From positions 1 to 64,000 of the forward strand of contig CAICTM010000218.1 of the NCBI GenBank assembly GCA_903772945.1: a stretch of 64,000 nucleotides of DNA. Direction: 5' to 3'. Position 1 is the stretch's first letter. Each line of letters starts with the position of its first letter. Position numbers and translations under genes: made by a program. Positions 52,895 through 62,478 of this stretch are shown here, one piece after another. This DNA comes from Seminavis robusta. Its lineage: Eukaryota > Bacillariophyta > Bacillariophyceae > Naviculales > Naviculaceae. The notes beneath the pieces are model-generated. The model saw only the letters and a list, made by a program, of their open reading frames with translations. It had not been told where the DNA came from and did no database searches.

Positions 52895-53435
52895 AGTTAT
52901 AAACCGACTAAGCTGTTGGTTACAAATACGTCTCCTTTGAAGTTGCAATCAGGACCTGATTCGGACTTCCAGCAGGTTCTGGACATGTGGGTTGCTGCTC
53001 AGAATGCCAAGATTTCTAGTTGTTCTGGAAACCGTGCATTGAAGCAAGATGAAGAAATCTGGAAATGCCAAGTCCAGCCTTGGTCAAAGACTTGTCACAC
53101 CATTGTTACACCATTTGATGTTGCAGCCTGGTTCCAGAGCAAAAGTTCTACCACTATGGAGGTGGTCTCACCACTCCCCCTTGTACTGAGGCAGTTGGTT
53201 CAACATGGCCAAGTCCCCCGTTGTGATCTCTGATGACCAGGCCCACACTCTTCACAACATCATCTTGGACTATCGTGATGACAACTGTCAACTTGCTACC
53301 AAGGCTGATCAGGTTGCTGGAACCAATGCCTGTCTTTTGCAGGATAGGAACAACCGCGATGTGCAGTTCATTTGTGACAATGCATCTGACATCTTGGTCC
53401 CAAACAGCATTTGCAGGGACGGAAAATGCCTGTAA
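52895..53435 (+). pseudogene. Frameshifted alpha-carbonic anhydrase C-terminal remnant
   Basis: Three frames in order recreate the C-terminal part of an alpha-type carbonic anhydrase. Frame one has DFQQVLDMW and TPFDVAAWFQSK; frame two gives FYHYGGGLTTPPCTE (the family hallmark 'FYrY.GSLTTPPCtE.V.W'); frame three gives AKSPVVISDDQAHTLHNII (the 'P..iS..Q' block that follows). Each step needs a change of one base, near 53143 and 53203. The N-terminal half with the zinc-binding His-x-His and His is not found upstream, where the SAC3/GANP start region lies. Therefore most likely a 5'-truncated, frameshifted pseudogene; sequencing errors or tiny introns are less likely explanations. Confidence 0.62.
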
Positions 53436-53905
53436 ACGCGGCCAGACACCAGGCACTACAGGAAACGGCCCATGGTGAAGCAACGAGGTCTCATTGGTAG
53501 ATGTTGGGAGGCAAAGCAGATCTAAACCCTCCTCATAGATAGATCATTGCACTCTAGTAATCTCGCGATGGTTGATGCTCGGAGCTTAGGCGGACTCGAC
53601 TCGACTCCGTCCAACACTGTCTACCAGATCTTGCTATTTTAAAATAATTGCTTGTGGACAGGAACCCGGCGGTGCTGTCATGCTGTCAATGAGTCATGGA
53701 TAGGAAGTCAAGGTATTTAAGGGTAGTGGACCCCAATTCAATGCCTTCACCAAGCACTTAATGGTCGAGGGCAGGATCGATCCATGGAATTCTTGGAGCA
53801 AAGGGTGCTGTGATGAAGTGAGAAGTGTGAGATCTCCACAAAAAACAAAAGCAAAAACAAAACAATCAGCCAGAAACCTTTTTAAAAAACCAACAAGCAG
53901 AGACC
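53436..53905. other. Spacer, promoter side of the SDR gene
   Basis: No supported gene. AAACAAAAGCAAAAACAAAAC low-complexity leader just before the SDR start. Confidence 0.35.
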
Positions 53906-55021
53906 ATGGGTAACACACTGAGTGGAAAAGAATACAATTTGGAAGACCACGGCCAGTCTTGCCGCAAACTCTTTGATGAGTACGTCGCCGATCCGAACAA
54001 GTTCCAAGACTTGTCCTCGAAAGTGGTCGCAATCACCGGGACTTCTGAGAAGAGTATTGGCTTTCACATAGCCGAGGTTGCTGTTCGAAAAAATGCCAAA
54101 GTTTTGATGCTGTGTAACCGTGATTCCAAATCCTCTGCACAAGGAACCAAAGATCTCAAGGAATTGGCCAAGGGATGTGGGTCGCCTACTGTCATTGAAA
54201 CCGTTACTTGTGATCTGCAAGATTTGGATTCGGTCTGTTCAGCTGCGACCCAAATCAACAAGATTGCCACCAAACACAACGGGCTCGACGTGTTGGTTTG
54301 CAACGCAGGAGTTATGGCCTTGAAAGATCTGCGCACCAAGGATGGGTATGACGTCCAAATGCAGACTAACCAGCTATCCCATTTTGTCCTTGTGGAGGGT
54401 GTTTGGAAAAGTATTGTCCAGGCATCCAAGAGCCGAGGAGAAGCACGTGTTGCTACTCATTCTAGCAGTGCCCGTGATTCTCCGGGTAAAGATCTGGAAA
54501 AGGACTACTTTATGCAGAGTAAGCCAGGAAGTTTGGGCGGAGAAAGAAGCATGTTCTCAGAGATGTTGTTGGGTTTCAGGGGCCCATGGTCCCGATACCA
54601 TCAAACAAAGCTGGCGAATGCCAATTTTGCCATGGCTTTGCATGACAAAATTGCTGCTTCTTCGCTTAAGGGAAAGATTCAGGTTAGCAGCGCTGATCCT
54701 GGATTGGCCACTTCTAATCTGCAGGTCACCACCATGAGCGACGGAGGCATGCCCAGTTGGGCAGCCAAGCTTCTTGGAGGGAATGGCCAGTCTCCTGCTG
54801 ACGGATCTTTACCAATCAGCATGTGTGCTTTTGGTGTCAACACCAAGAGTGGATGCTTTTACATGCCTCAGCAGCAGCTGAAGGGGCCTCCAATTTGCAC
54901 TGTGGAGGAGGGAGTTGCGGTCAAAAAGGGTGGAGAAAAGTTGGTGGTTTCAATGACAAATAGAGAGAATGTTTGGAAATGGTGCGAAGAAGCCTTGGGC
55001 ATGAAGTTTGATATTGAATAA
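53906..55021 (+). CDS. Short-chain dehydrogenase/reductase (retinol-dehydrogenase type)
   Basis: 371 residues, single exon. A Rossmann fold begins near residue 35 with KVVAITGTSEKSIGFHIAEV (TGxxxxxG variant with Glu-Lys in place of the usual small residues), then CDLQDLDSV, VLVCNAGVM (NAG motif), and the active-site YHQTK (Y-x3-K) around residue 230. A Ser-rich strand (VATHSSSARDS) precedes the active-site helix and supplies the catalytic Ser. NADP/NAD-dependent oxidoreductase; the substrate could be a sterol, retinoid-like or chlorophyll-type compound, not determinable here. The protein starts MGNTLSGK, which fits an N-myristoylation motif (Gly2 followed by Thr4, Ser6 and Lys8), suggesting membrane attachment. 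Confidence 0.85.
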   Translation: MGNTLSGKEYNLEDHGQSCRKLFDEYVADPNKFQDLSSKVVAITGTSEKSIGFHIAEVAVRKNAKVLMLCNRDSKSSAQGTKDLKELAKGCGSPTVIETVTCDLQDLDSVCSAATQINKIATKHNGLDVLVCNAGVMALKDLRTKDGYDVQMQTNQLSHFVLVEGVWKSIVQASKSRGEARVATHSSSARDSPGKDLEKDYFMQSKPGSLGGERSMFSEMLLGFRGPWSRYHQTKLANANFAMALHDKIAASSLKGKIQVSSADPGLATSNLQVTTMSDGGMPSWAAKLLGGNGQSPADGSLPISMCAFGVNTKSGCFYMPQQQLKGPPICTVEEGVAVKKGGEKLVVSMTNRENVWKWCEEALGMKFDIE

Positions 55022-55627
55022 AGTATCATTCGGTCTACACTTGCGATGAATAGTGAAAGATTGCTTTCGAGGACGTTGCAGTGACTTCGTTCGTACCGAT
55101 TGGATACTTCTAATGAGCTCCGCAGATGTCATTGGTTCTACAGCCAAAGCAAACACTAGCTAGAAGCTAACAACCTTTCATCAAAGCAGTATCCATCTAA
55201 AACCTCAATCCTTAGTCCTCAGTCGTCGATATATATGCATATGTACCGTTACTACACGACCCGGTATTGACACCATCCAGTATTCAAAAGTAGTACTGGT
55301 ACGTACCGTACCAGTACTGGTATCGGTACAGTCGCATCGGCCGCACCTCCACTCGCATCAATCAATTGAACGAGCCATTCCATTGGATTTTCCACTTCAT
55401 GTGGCTGGCTGCCAGTGGAGGCAATCAACGGGAAGGGCTCTGTCGGGCTTGGTGTCTTCCCATCAAAAATGCCATTCCAGTTGCTTCATGGGTGGCCGCG
55501 TGCTTGGATGCACGCGGAAAATGCACGACTGGAACAGTCCAAAAGTTCCTTCTTGCTTCTTCTTGTAGTTGGTTGCCACAAACCATTTCAACACTCTTTC
55601 AGCAACACTCCAAAGAACAACATCATC
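55022..55627. other. Spacer with GGTACC/CAGTACTG palindromes
   Basis: Near 55290-55335 the pattern TACTGGTACGTACCGTACC-type short palindromes cluster. An open frame from 55415 runs into the RING-like gene but has no ATG-anchored domain. Confidence 0.4.
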
Positions 55628-56287
55628 ATGGACGCGAAGTTTTTCGAATGCATTGTTTGTTTTGAAGCTTGTCGCGATTGCATCAACTGCCTCAAATGCA
55701 ACCCGATTCTTTGCAAGAGTCATGTTGCGGAGCTTCATCGTGATCAATGCCCGAGTTGTCGAGACGAACCGTTCCATTACCAAGAAAATGTTGCCTTGCA
55801 ACGGATCATTTGCCAAATGAACGCAGCGGCCCGTGTTGCAGCACCGACCGGAGAACCCAGGGAGAATGTAGCAGCGAGAGTAGAACCAGAGGAGAGCGCG
55901 GAAGAACCAGAGGAGGAACCAGATGCAGAGGATAGCGCGGAAGAAGCTGCTACCGTCGAACCCGTTGAAACCGCAGAAGAAACCGAAGCAGAGGACAACG
56001 ACAACAATGACGACAACGACTCAATCAGCCGATATGGATCTAAAGTACCACGCCCCCATCCTTATGAAGACCAGTACAGGAAGCTTCCAAATGACGCACA
56101 CAAGGAAGCCATGTTGGCCCATGTGCATGGCTGTCAGGATTCCAAATGTCACACTCTTTGGAGGGGGCCCTGGGGGAGTTTTATAGGCGGCCGAAAAGGG
56201 AAAACACACTTCCACCTCACAAACTGTCCAGCAGGAAAGCGGCTTAATGAATTGATTGGTTGGGACTATGACGACCCGCATTGCTAA
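55628..56287 (+). CDS. RING-like zinc finger protein with acidic middle
   Basis: 219 residues from ATG 55628; this start is preferred because the zinc finger begins at residue 8. CIVC (8-11), CLKC (21-24), C29, H32 and H37, and CPSC (41-44) outline a RING-HC-like finger with atypical spacing. A long Glu-rich repeat follows (EEPEEEP, AEDSAEE), then a C-terminal part with HVHGCQDSKCH and HFHLTNCPAG, a second Cys/His-rich patch that could bind another zinc. RING proteins are usually E3 ubiquitin ligases, inferred only. The frame is open upstream to 55415 without support. Confidence 0.68.
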   Translation: MDAKFFECIVCFEACRDCINCLKCNPILCKSHVAELHRDQCPSCRDEPFHYQENVALQRIICQMNAAARVAAPTGEPRENVAARVEPEESAEEPEEEPDAEDSAEEAATVEPVETAEETEAEDNDNNDDNDSISRYGSKVPRPHPYEDQYRKLPNDAHKEAMLAHVHGCQDSKCHTLWRGPWGSFIGGRKGKTHFHLTNCPAGKRLNELIGWDYDDPHC

Positions 56288-56501
56288 AGGCCAGATTCTT
56301 GAACAGTACAACAGATTACAGCAGATTACATGCCATACCAGAAAAAGAACTAGCAGGAAATAAGCAGTCTTTACATTAGTACAACAAAATGACGGGCACG
56401 CACGGAGCTGAGATAGCATGTCGGAAGAAAAATGCAGGCGCTGGTGGAGCACATGATGTGGTTTGGAAGCAGGGACAACAGTGTTCGTTGCCTTGTCAAC
56501 T
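56288..56501. other. Short convergent spacer
   Basis: No gene seen. Confidence 0.3.
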
Positions 56502-57287
56502 CTAGAACTCTGCAGCCCCAACCCTTCTTCTTCGTCCCCTGAGTCTGAGTCCTATTTGGATCTTCATCATCTTTTGAAAGACACTGCTTCTTGGGGGCTG
56601 TTTTTGATCCTGTTTCTTCAGTAGCCCCTTGCAGGTTTCTCCCACAGCAGGTATTTCAGACTCGACGGCTGGGTTGGGTTTCGCAAGATGCTCTCGAACA
56701 AAGCTTGACGAAAATCCCGATCGGAGCAAAAGGAACAGTCGTTCCTTGGGCTCAATGACAAAGGGGGGCTGTCGCTGTGGTATGCGAATGGCTTCAAAAT
56801 CTTGGACTGTGGTAATTTGATGATCAAATGATTCCCAACCAATAGTCAAGAATGGATTCTTGTATCTTGATTCGTCTAAAATCATGGCATAGTGTCTGAC
56901 CTCGACCTTATCAAAGCCAACACGTTTTGGCCTCCTGAGGGTTTGCGGAGGCATACAATTGTCTTTTATCTCTGCTTCTTCTTCAGCGGCAGCAGCAGCT
57001 GCTGCTTGTTTTTGTTTCGAGATCATGTTGTCTTCTTGAGAGCTGCTTGGTTTGTGGGCTTCTGCTATGATGGTGATTTCGTCGTGAACTTGAGCATTGC
57101 CTGTTTCAGCACTCTCTGTCTGCGAGGACACTAGGCTCTGCTGGCTGTCAAAAACCAGCTCGACACCAATTTCTGTCTCGGTGTCAATCATTGTTGCGGC
57201 TCTGACCAATGCTATTATTTGACTGAGCATTTCATTGGCAGATTTGGTAGCTTCGAGATCTTCTGACATTGTTGGCAAGCAGTCCAT
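56502..57287 (-). CDS. Unknown protein with VRHYAMILDE motif
   Basis: 261 residues, single exon, ATG 57287. Mostly low complexity (poly-Ala, Glu). The one conserved-looking block is KVEVRHYAMILDESRY, then NPFLTIGWE, which resembles a motif I recall in many diatom proteins ('V.vR.Y...lgdnP....G.Pi.LgW'). That motif occurs at the N-terminal or central part of proteins of otherwise different make-up and its function is not known to me. The C-terminus is Arg-rich (RLRGRRRRVG). Confidence 0.62.
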   Translation of the reverse strand: MDCLPTMSEDLEATKSANEMLSQIIALVRAATMIDTETEIGVELVFDSQQSLVSSQTESAETGNAQVHDEITIIAEAHKPSSSQEDNMISKQKQAAAAAAAEEEAEIKDNCMPPQTLRRPKRVGFDKVEVRHYAMILDESRYKNPFLTIGWESFDHQITTVQDFEAIRIPQRQPPFVIEPKERLFLLLRSGFSSSFVREHLAKPNPAVESEIPAVGETCKGLLKKQDQKQPPRSSVFQKMMKIQIGLRLRGRRRRVGAAEF

Positions 57288-57861
57288 GACGACCAGCCTA
57301 CCAGGTAGCTGTTGAAGTTGAAGTTATTATTGGTATGTGTTGCTGGTAGGCTTAGCAAACCTAGTTTTACGTTTCATGCTAATGTAAACTCACTTTACTA
57401 TGCTTGATTGTTGTTGATTTGACCAGAAAAACTTGATTGTTCTCCTGGAAACCATCGCTGATGTCAACCTCAATTCTCAATTGGGCAACCCCTCGCTGGT
57501 GGGTGGAAATTTGCGATGCAGCAGTTTTTGTCTCTCACACCGAGAGTTGGTGGCAGTTATCAAGCTCACGGTCATGTCACCCTGCTTCCGGGGTGTTGTG
57601 AATCATGAACCATGCGTAAAATGACTGATTGGTGATTGATTTTCGAAGATGCAATCCGTGACACGAAGCTAACCGTGCTCAACCCGAACTGTACTACGAT
57701 GTACATGTACCTCATTTCTTTTGGATTGTCAAGGCAGGCCCCGTGAAACATGAAAGAACAGACAGCCGTAGGCTAGTGCCCTCAACCAGAATTGAATAAA
57801 AAGCCAAGGGGCTCGAGCAGTTAGCTAGTATTTGCTCCAATGCTATGAGTGATTACAATAT
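57288..57861. other. Spacer between minus-strand genes
   Basis: Overlapping short frames only; no domain or repeat recognised. Confidence 0.35.
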
Positions 57862-58894
57862 CTAACCATGTTCTTTGTTGTCGTTGTTGCCCTGTTGTGG
57901 ATTCCATGTCTGAGGTTTTGGCGGCAACTCGAATGAAGGTTCATTCTCCGAAGACTTGTAGTAATGAGCAGCTCGACTGGATTGGTCTGCCCAGTACTTA
58001 AACCAGCCAGCTTGCCGTTCAAGTTCATTGTAGAGTGCATTTGCAAAAGGGAGCACCATGGTGCTCCCTTTTGCAAATGGCACATGTGATTTTCGTGATG
58101 CTTGGCTTGAGCATTCCACTGATAATACCGGTGTGTGTAATCAGCGACCTTTTTAGCAGGTCCTTTACTCCATTTTTCCATTTCTTGAATCTTTTTTTCC
58201 CTTTGTTGTTCTATCTTATCCCAATTTGGACGGTGCTCTTTGCTCCATGCTGAAACCTGCTCACGCCAGAAACTAATGTCTTCTGCTTCCAACATCTCGT
58301 AGTAGTCATTGTAGCATTGTATTTCAGCCTCGCGTTCGTCAGTTGCCTGTTCAGCACACTTGACAAGTTGCCATCTCAGTCTGTCAGATTCCTGCCTGAT
58401 TCTGCCTGCCTTGATTCTTCTTCTTTCCATTCAAAGTTGCACCCATCCATTGCTTCCCACTGTGCCACTTCTCCAAAAGCTGGCTGTAGGAATAGATCAT
58501 TCATTCGTATCTTCTTCTCCAGCTCGGATCTTTGTTCGATGAATCTATTTTCTATTTTTTCCAGCCTCATTTTATGATCCTCTCTTTGCGTTCTCAAAAA
58601 GTATATCTGGGACCACTCTCTCCGTTTCCTGTCTCGGTCCTTCCTTTTCCGATTCTCTGATTGTTGCTTTGTTTCCTCCTTACGACTCTTGCACTTCCTT
58701 TTTCGGTCGGCTTCCCTTCTTAGGTCTTTCTCCTCTTCTGTCAATCCAGCCCGATGGAGACGCATTCTTTCTCGTTGGGCTTCTAAATCTGCAAGTTCCT
58801 GCTCGGTTGTTCTGTTGGCTAACTTCCTCTGTTTGTATATGCGATTGGCCTCAAGTTTCCTATGGTAAGCAGGTGTTCCACGTTTGACAGGCAT
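57862..58894 (-). CDS. Basic coiled-coil (bZIP-like) protein with two frame changes
   Basis: Starts at ATG 58894 (MPVKRGTPAYHRKLEANR) and runs as a very charged helix (EANRIYKQRKLANRT, then EEEKDLRREADRKRKCKSRK), rich in Arg/Lys like basic-region proteins. Frame one ends at 58376, but the sequence continues in a second frame from about 58420 (IRQESDRLRWQLVKCAEQ ... FWREQVSAWSKE) and then a third after the palindrome at 58038-58079 (ANALYNELERQAGWFKYW), ending at 57862. A 47-nt GT-AG intron can join frames one and two; the second break coincides with the palindrome. Alternatives are a decaying gene or an assembly fold-back. Function unknown; DNA binding is possible. Confidence 0.5.
58038..58079. 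repeat. 42-nt perfect palindrome
   Basis: Centred on CCATGG at 58056-58061; each 21-nt arm reads GCAAAAGGGAGCACCAT at its inner end. No spacer, no mismatch. It lies exactly where the coding frame of the coiled-coil gene changes. Confidence 0.95.
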
Positions 58895-59189
58895 GTTGAA
58901 AGCAGCAGTTCCAAGACTATGTATTGATGGACGATGGATGGGATTTGGGCATGAACCCCCAGGGTGGCTGTTACGGCTGCTGGTGTTCTGGTTGTGGAGG
59001 GGCTGGGTTCTCATCATGGGGCATCTGCACGGACATAAAAGGGGAGCTGCAAGGACGGAAATCACAACAAATAGTTCAAAGGCCCTCAGCTTGCTAGCTG
59101 GTAGTTGAGGGCAACCTCCAGCATCAAGCATCAAGCATCAAGCATCAACATCAACACAGTGCAAGGATCGTCAATCGAATATCTGAGAC

Positions 59190-59789
59190 ATGACAATATA
59201 CATACTACGTTACAGCAACTCGTGTTGGCTCGTCGTCGTTCTCTTGTTGCTCTCTCTGCGCTTTCCCGTTGCGATTGCCGTCAAGAGCTGCATGGGATCT
59301 GGAATCACTACAAAAGAAGCCTGTGATGCCGTTTGCTACGGTGGCTACCTATTCATCTACGCACCAGAGAGTTGGCACAACAAACTGGATGTGGTATGCT
59401 CTTGCAGTCGGAGTGGTAAATACTGCGAGGATTCCGATTACCCCCTTCCAGGAACCGGGTCGAACAGTGGAAATCAAGATGGTGCGGGTGCTGGGATGGT
59501 CGTGATGGTGGTGGTGGTCGTGGTGGTCGTGGTGGTCGTGGTGGTCGTGGTGGTGTTTGCCATTGGCACTGGAATTGCCCTGTTCATGCACCAAGCGCAA
59601 AAGAGAAGACGTGAACAGCAACTACAGCAGAAGCAATCTCCCCCGGCTGAAGTTGTTCCTGTCGTGGCATCAGAGTTGCCACGTCCTCTTGGGGACAATA
59701 AGGTTGATGCTGCACATTCGGTGGTCCCAAAAGCCCAGATAACATCAACGACGACAACACCTAAAGACGATGAAGTCTTTCAATGCTAG
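59190..59789 (+). CDS. Secreted/membrane protein with poly-valine transmembrane segment
   Basis: 199 residues, ATG 59190. A signal peptide (YSNSCWLVVVLLLLSLRFPVAIA) is followed by a small Cys-rich ectodomain with six cysteines (KSCMGSG, DAVCYGG, VVCSCSRSGKYC). A Gly/Asn linker then leads to a transmembrane helix that is almost only valine (about residues 104-125), encoded by the GTGGTCGTG repeat at 59500-59563. A basic stop-transfer (KRRREQQLQQK) and a Thr/Ser/Pro tail make the C-terminus cytosolic (type I). Six cysteines in about 60 residues suggest a disulfide-bonded domain. Function unknown. It is divergent from the coiled-coil gene. Confidence 0.72.
   Translation: MTIYILRYSNSCWLVVVLLLLSLRFPVAIAVKSCMGSGITTKEACDAVCYGGYLFIYAPESWHNKLDVVCSCSRSGKYCEDSDYPLPGTGSNSGNQDGAGAGMVVMVVVVVVVVVVVVVVVVFAIGTGIALFMHQAQKRRREQQLQQKQSPPAEVVPVVASELPRPLGDNKVDAAHSVVPKAQITSTTTTPKDDEVFQC
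59500..59563 (+). repeat. GTGGTCGTG microsatellite inside a coding region
   Basis: Near-perfect GTGGTCGTG repeats; all three-base frames would code Val, Trp/Ser or Gly runs, and the gene frame gives valine. Confidence 0.9.
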
Positions 59790-60052
59790 CTTATTCGATT
59801 GGATTCGATTCAAGCAAGATACAAGGATGATGCTTGGGAGTAGCAACTAGTGGCTAGCTAGGAGTAGCAACTAGCTAGTGGCTAGGTCACTCATTAGTTG
59901 CTTCATTTTCTTTCTTATTGCGTCTGCACAGTACTACTAGTAGTGATTCATGGTTACATCCACGCATTGGAAGCCAAGCTGTACTAGTATGTAACACCGG
60001 TACGGTAACTGTCCACTGTCTAGCCTTGCTTATGGTTGAGAAGCCGTGGCTT
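59790..60052. other. Spacer before the Harbinger element
   Basis: CTAGCTAG/ACTAGTAG palindromes at 59848-59885 and 59930-59945; no gene. Confidence 0.4.
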
Positions 60053-60253
60053 CTGGGAGGAGCAGGAAAACGCATTACACCACTACACAAGCCATTACAC
60101 ACTACATGCAAGTACTATTTTATAAGGGCATTCAACAAGCTACCCTTTTTGGTTACATGAGCACTCAACAAGTTGCTCCTAGATTGGTTGGTTGTTGTAG
60201 TTGTTTACAGTGTGCCTAACACACATCAAAGCCATGGCTGTTGTTGAGTTTGT

Positions 60254-61162
60254 CTAGTGATGAGGGGTCAGGTTGTTGTATTCAATATCACCCTTCTTCT
60301 TGCCCTTGGCATGCCTCTTCCTCATGACAAAGGATTGAGCTACCCTTTTCTTCCTTTTCTCAGCCAAGTCAACATGGCAGAACAATGCACCAGACTCAAA
60401 GCTGGGGAAGGTAACATTGAGGGTAGAGGGATCAACTGGAAATGGCAGCTCCATAGTGAACTCTGAAATGACATCACCCCTGACATCAAGGATGGACCTG
60501 ACATACTGCTGCATGGCATGGCGCCTCACATTGGTATCCTCTAGGTTTTCCTTTGTGTGTTGTTGATAGAGATAATAGAACTCCCCAATATCCAAGAGGT
60601 CTTGGTGCCACTTCTCACTGATAGTCAGCTTCTTGCCATTCGCAGAGACCATGGTTTCGATGTCGGCTTCAGTCGCTCCACTGCTCAGCCAGACAATAAT
60701 AGTGACATGGCGAATTCCATGCTCGTTCTCCCATTCCTTGACCATCCTCTTTGGCTTCCAAGTAGTGGGGCCATCCTCATCAGCAACATCATCCTCATCC
60801 TCATTATCAGCAATGGAAGGAAGCTGCGCAACTGCAGGAGGCCTGGCTGCCACGACAGGGACTTGGTTGCGAGGAACAAAGCTGGGAAGAATGGGTAGTG
60901 GTCCATCATCATCCTGTGGTGGTTGTGGTCCCCTGAGAGCAACACCAGCAGCCATTCCTCTGGCTTTGTTGAACTGAGAGCGAAACTGGTTTGTGGAGTA
61001 CTTCTGGAATCGCTCATGCATGGCTCTCACAGCGGCGGGTTGTTCATCAGTGATGGTTCCATTGTGGAACAAGCGAAGTAGGAACTTGAAGTCTGGACCA
61101 TCTTGCTTGAAGATGTGCTTCACAGGTTCCCCTTTCTTTGCCACGCTCTTTCTGGAGGACAT
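60254..61162 (-). CDS. Harbinger accessory protein, Myb/SANT-like plus chaperone-like domain
   Basis: 302 residues, ATG 61162. The N-terminal DFKFLLRLFHNGTITDE, followed by a helix with HERFQKYSTNQFRSQFNKAR, looks like the Myb/SANT-like domain that partners Harbinger transposases ('L..LF..G.i......F..ys...Frs.fnk'). An acidic linker (DNEDEDDVADEDG) leads to a beta-rich C-terminal part: RHVTIIVWLSSGATEADIET and KKLTISEKWHQDLL resemble an HSP20/CS-like sandwich, but this is a weak reading. A basic end (RKRHAKGKKKGD) could be a nuclear signal. It sits in the left half of the transposon, divergent from the transposase. Confidence 0.7.
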   Translation of the reverse strand: MSSRKSVAKKGEPVKHIFKQDGPDFKFLLRLFHNGTITDEQPAAVRAMHERFQKYSTNQFRSQFNKARGMAAGVALRGPQPPQDDDGPLPILPSFVPRNQVPVVAARPPAVAQLPSIADNEDEDDVADEDGPTTWKPKRMVKEWENEHGIRHVTIIVWLSSGATEADIETMVSANGKKLTISEKWHQDLLDIGEFYYLYQQHTKENLEDTNVRRHAMQQYVRSILDVRGDVISEFTMELPFPVDPSTLNVTFPSFESGALFCHVDLAEKRKKRVAQSFVMRKRHAKGKKKGDIEYNNLTPHH

Positions 61163-62478
61163 GGTGGATTGCTGTTGTTATCCTGCTTGGCCAATTGCTG
61201 TTGCTTTGGTTGGTGTTTTCGATTTGTGAGAGGAGAGAGGAAGAGAGGAAGAGCGCCATCTTGAAGATCGATTGACTAGCTAGCTAGCTAGTTTACTACT
61301 GATAGTGCTGGAAAGCCACACCTGTGCAGTTTCGCTTGTTGTGCAGTTTGTGCAATTCCTTTACCAGTACAGGCAAGATCAATCTTGCCGGTATTGCCAG
61401 GAGCTTGATGGGATTAAACTTTCAGACGCATGTGGGTCACTCGGAGAGTTAAAGGTCATACTGGTTCACATGGTCATTCTAACAGCTCGCGATTTTTCTA
61501 TTCCTCTCAGCTCATGTGAAAAGGTGGGCGGGACGTTTTCCAAGGCCTGCCGGACATTTCTCAACTGCCCAATCGAAATTATTATCAATTGTTTGCCACA
61601 TTTCTATGCTTCATTTTGCATCCCTGTGCTATGGGTGTGCTAGGCCCATCACAGAACGCACCAACACTCATATCGCCCTTTGAAGGTAGCAATATAGAAC
61701 ACTACAAAGACCTAGCCTGTTCAACCAGGGCGCTCCCTTCTTTTACTAGTAATAGACAGTGCACCTGAGCCTTCTTTGGCTATGAAGGTGGTCTTCTAGG
61801 TTTCTATATCGCTGGCTGAAATTGGCGATCCAGGCCATCACGACGTCCTGGAACGCTTTTTATCAGGGCATTGTACACTCCTCAGCGCTGGAAACAGCCA
61901 TTACTAAGGTTGGATCAACTACTCTGAAGTATACTACAGCAGCCTCTATTGGCTAGACAGATTGATCTTTGACCATAGCTTGCATATCGGCTGGTGGCTT
62001 GGACGTTCTAGGTGTAATGGGTGGAATGTGGCGATTTTTGTCTTCTTGGATGAAAGGCGCAGCTTGCCATAGCATTATAGACAAAAATGTGGGCAAGAAA
62101 AAGGACCTGTTTTGAATAATTCCGCGAAATCTGATACACATAAGTACGAAACGTCCGGTGGTCCTCTCTTAAGCAGGTTCGCATTCTGCCATTCCGAGTG
62201 GCAATTCCTTTGGTGATGTCAACCAACCGGCAAAATAGACACTATTTCTCCAAGCGATACCTCCACCATGACCACCATCTCTTCTTGCCGGTACCGACAA
62301 TGGCGTCTTTCCAAGCATCTCCTTTTTGGTCTTACAAGGTTGTCGATGGTCACAGCCTACTGGATAATACAGAGCGCTACAGGTAAGCCGGACATGACTT
62401 GATCTATTATCTTCGAGTTTTCTGTCTTCCGAAATTCTCACAAAATTGACTTTCGCTCTTTCGCTCTTCTACAACAAC
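61163..62478. other. Central non-coding part of the Harbinger element
   Basis: 1.3 kb between the two divergent genes; GACTAGCTAGCTAGCTAG at 61274. A frame at 62198-62386 could be a first exon of the transposase (it ends at a GTAAGC donor), but I could not join it in frame to the rest. Confidence 0.45.
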
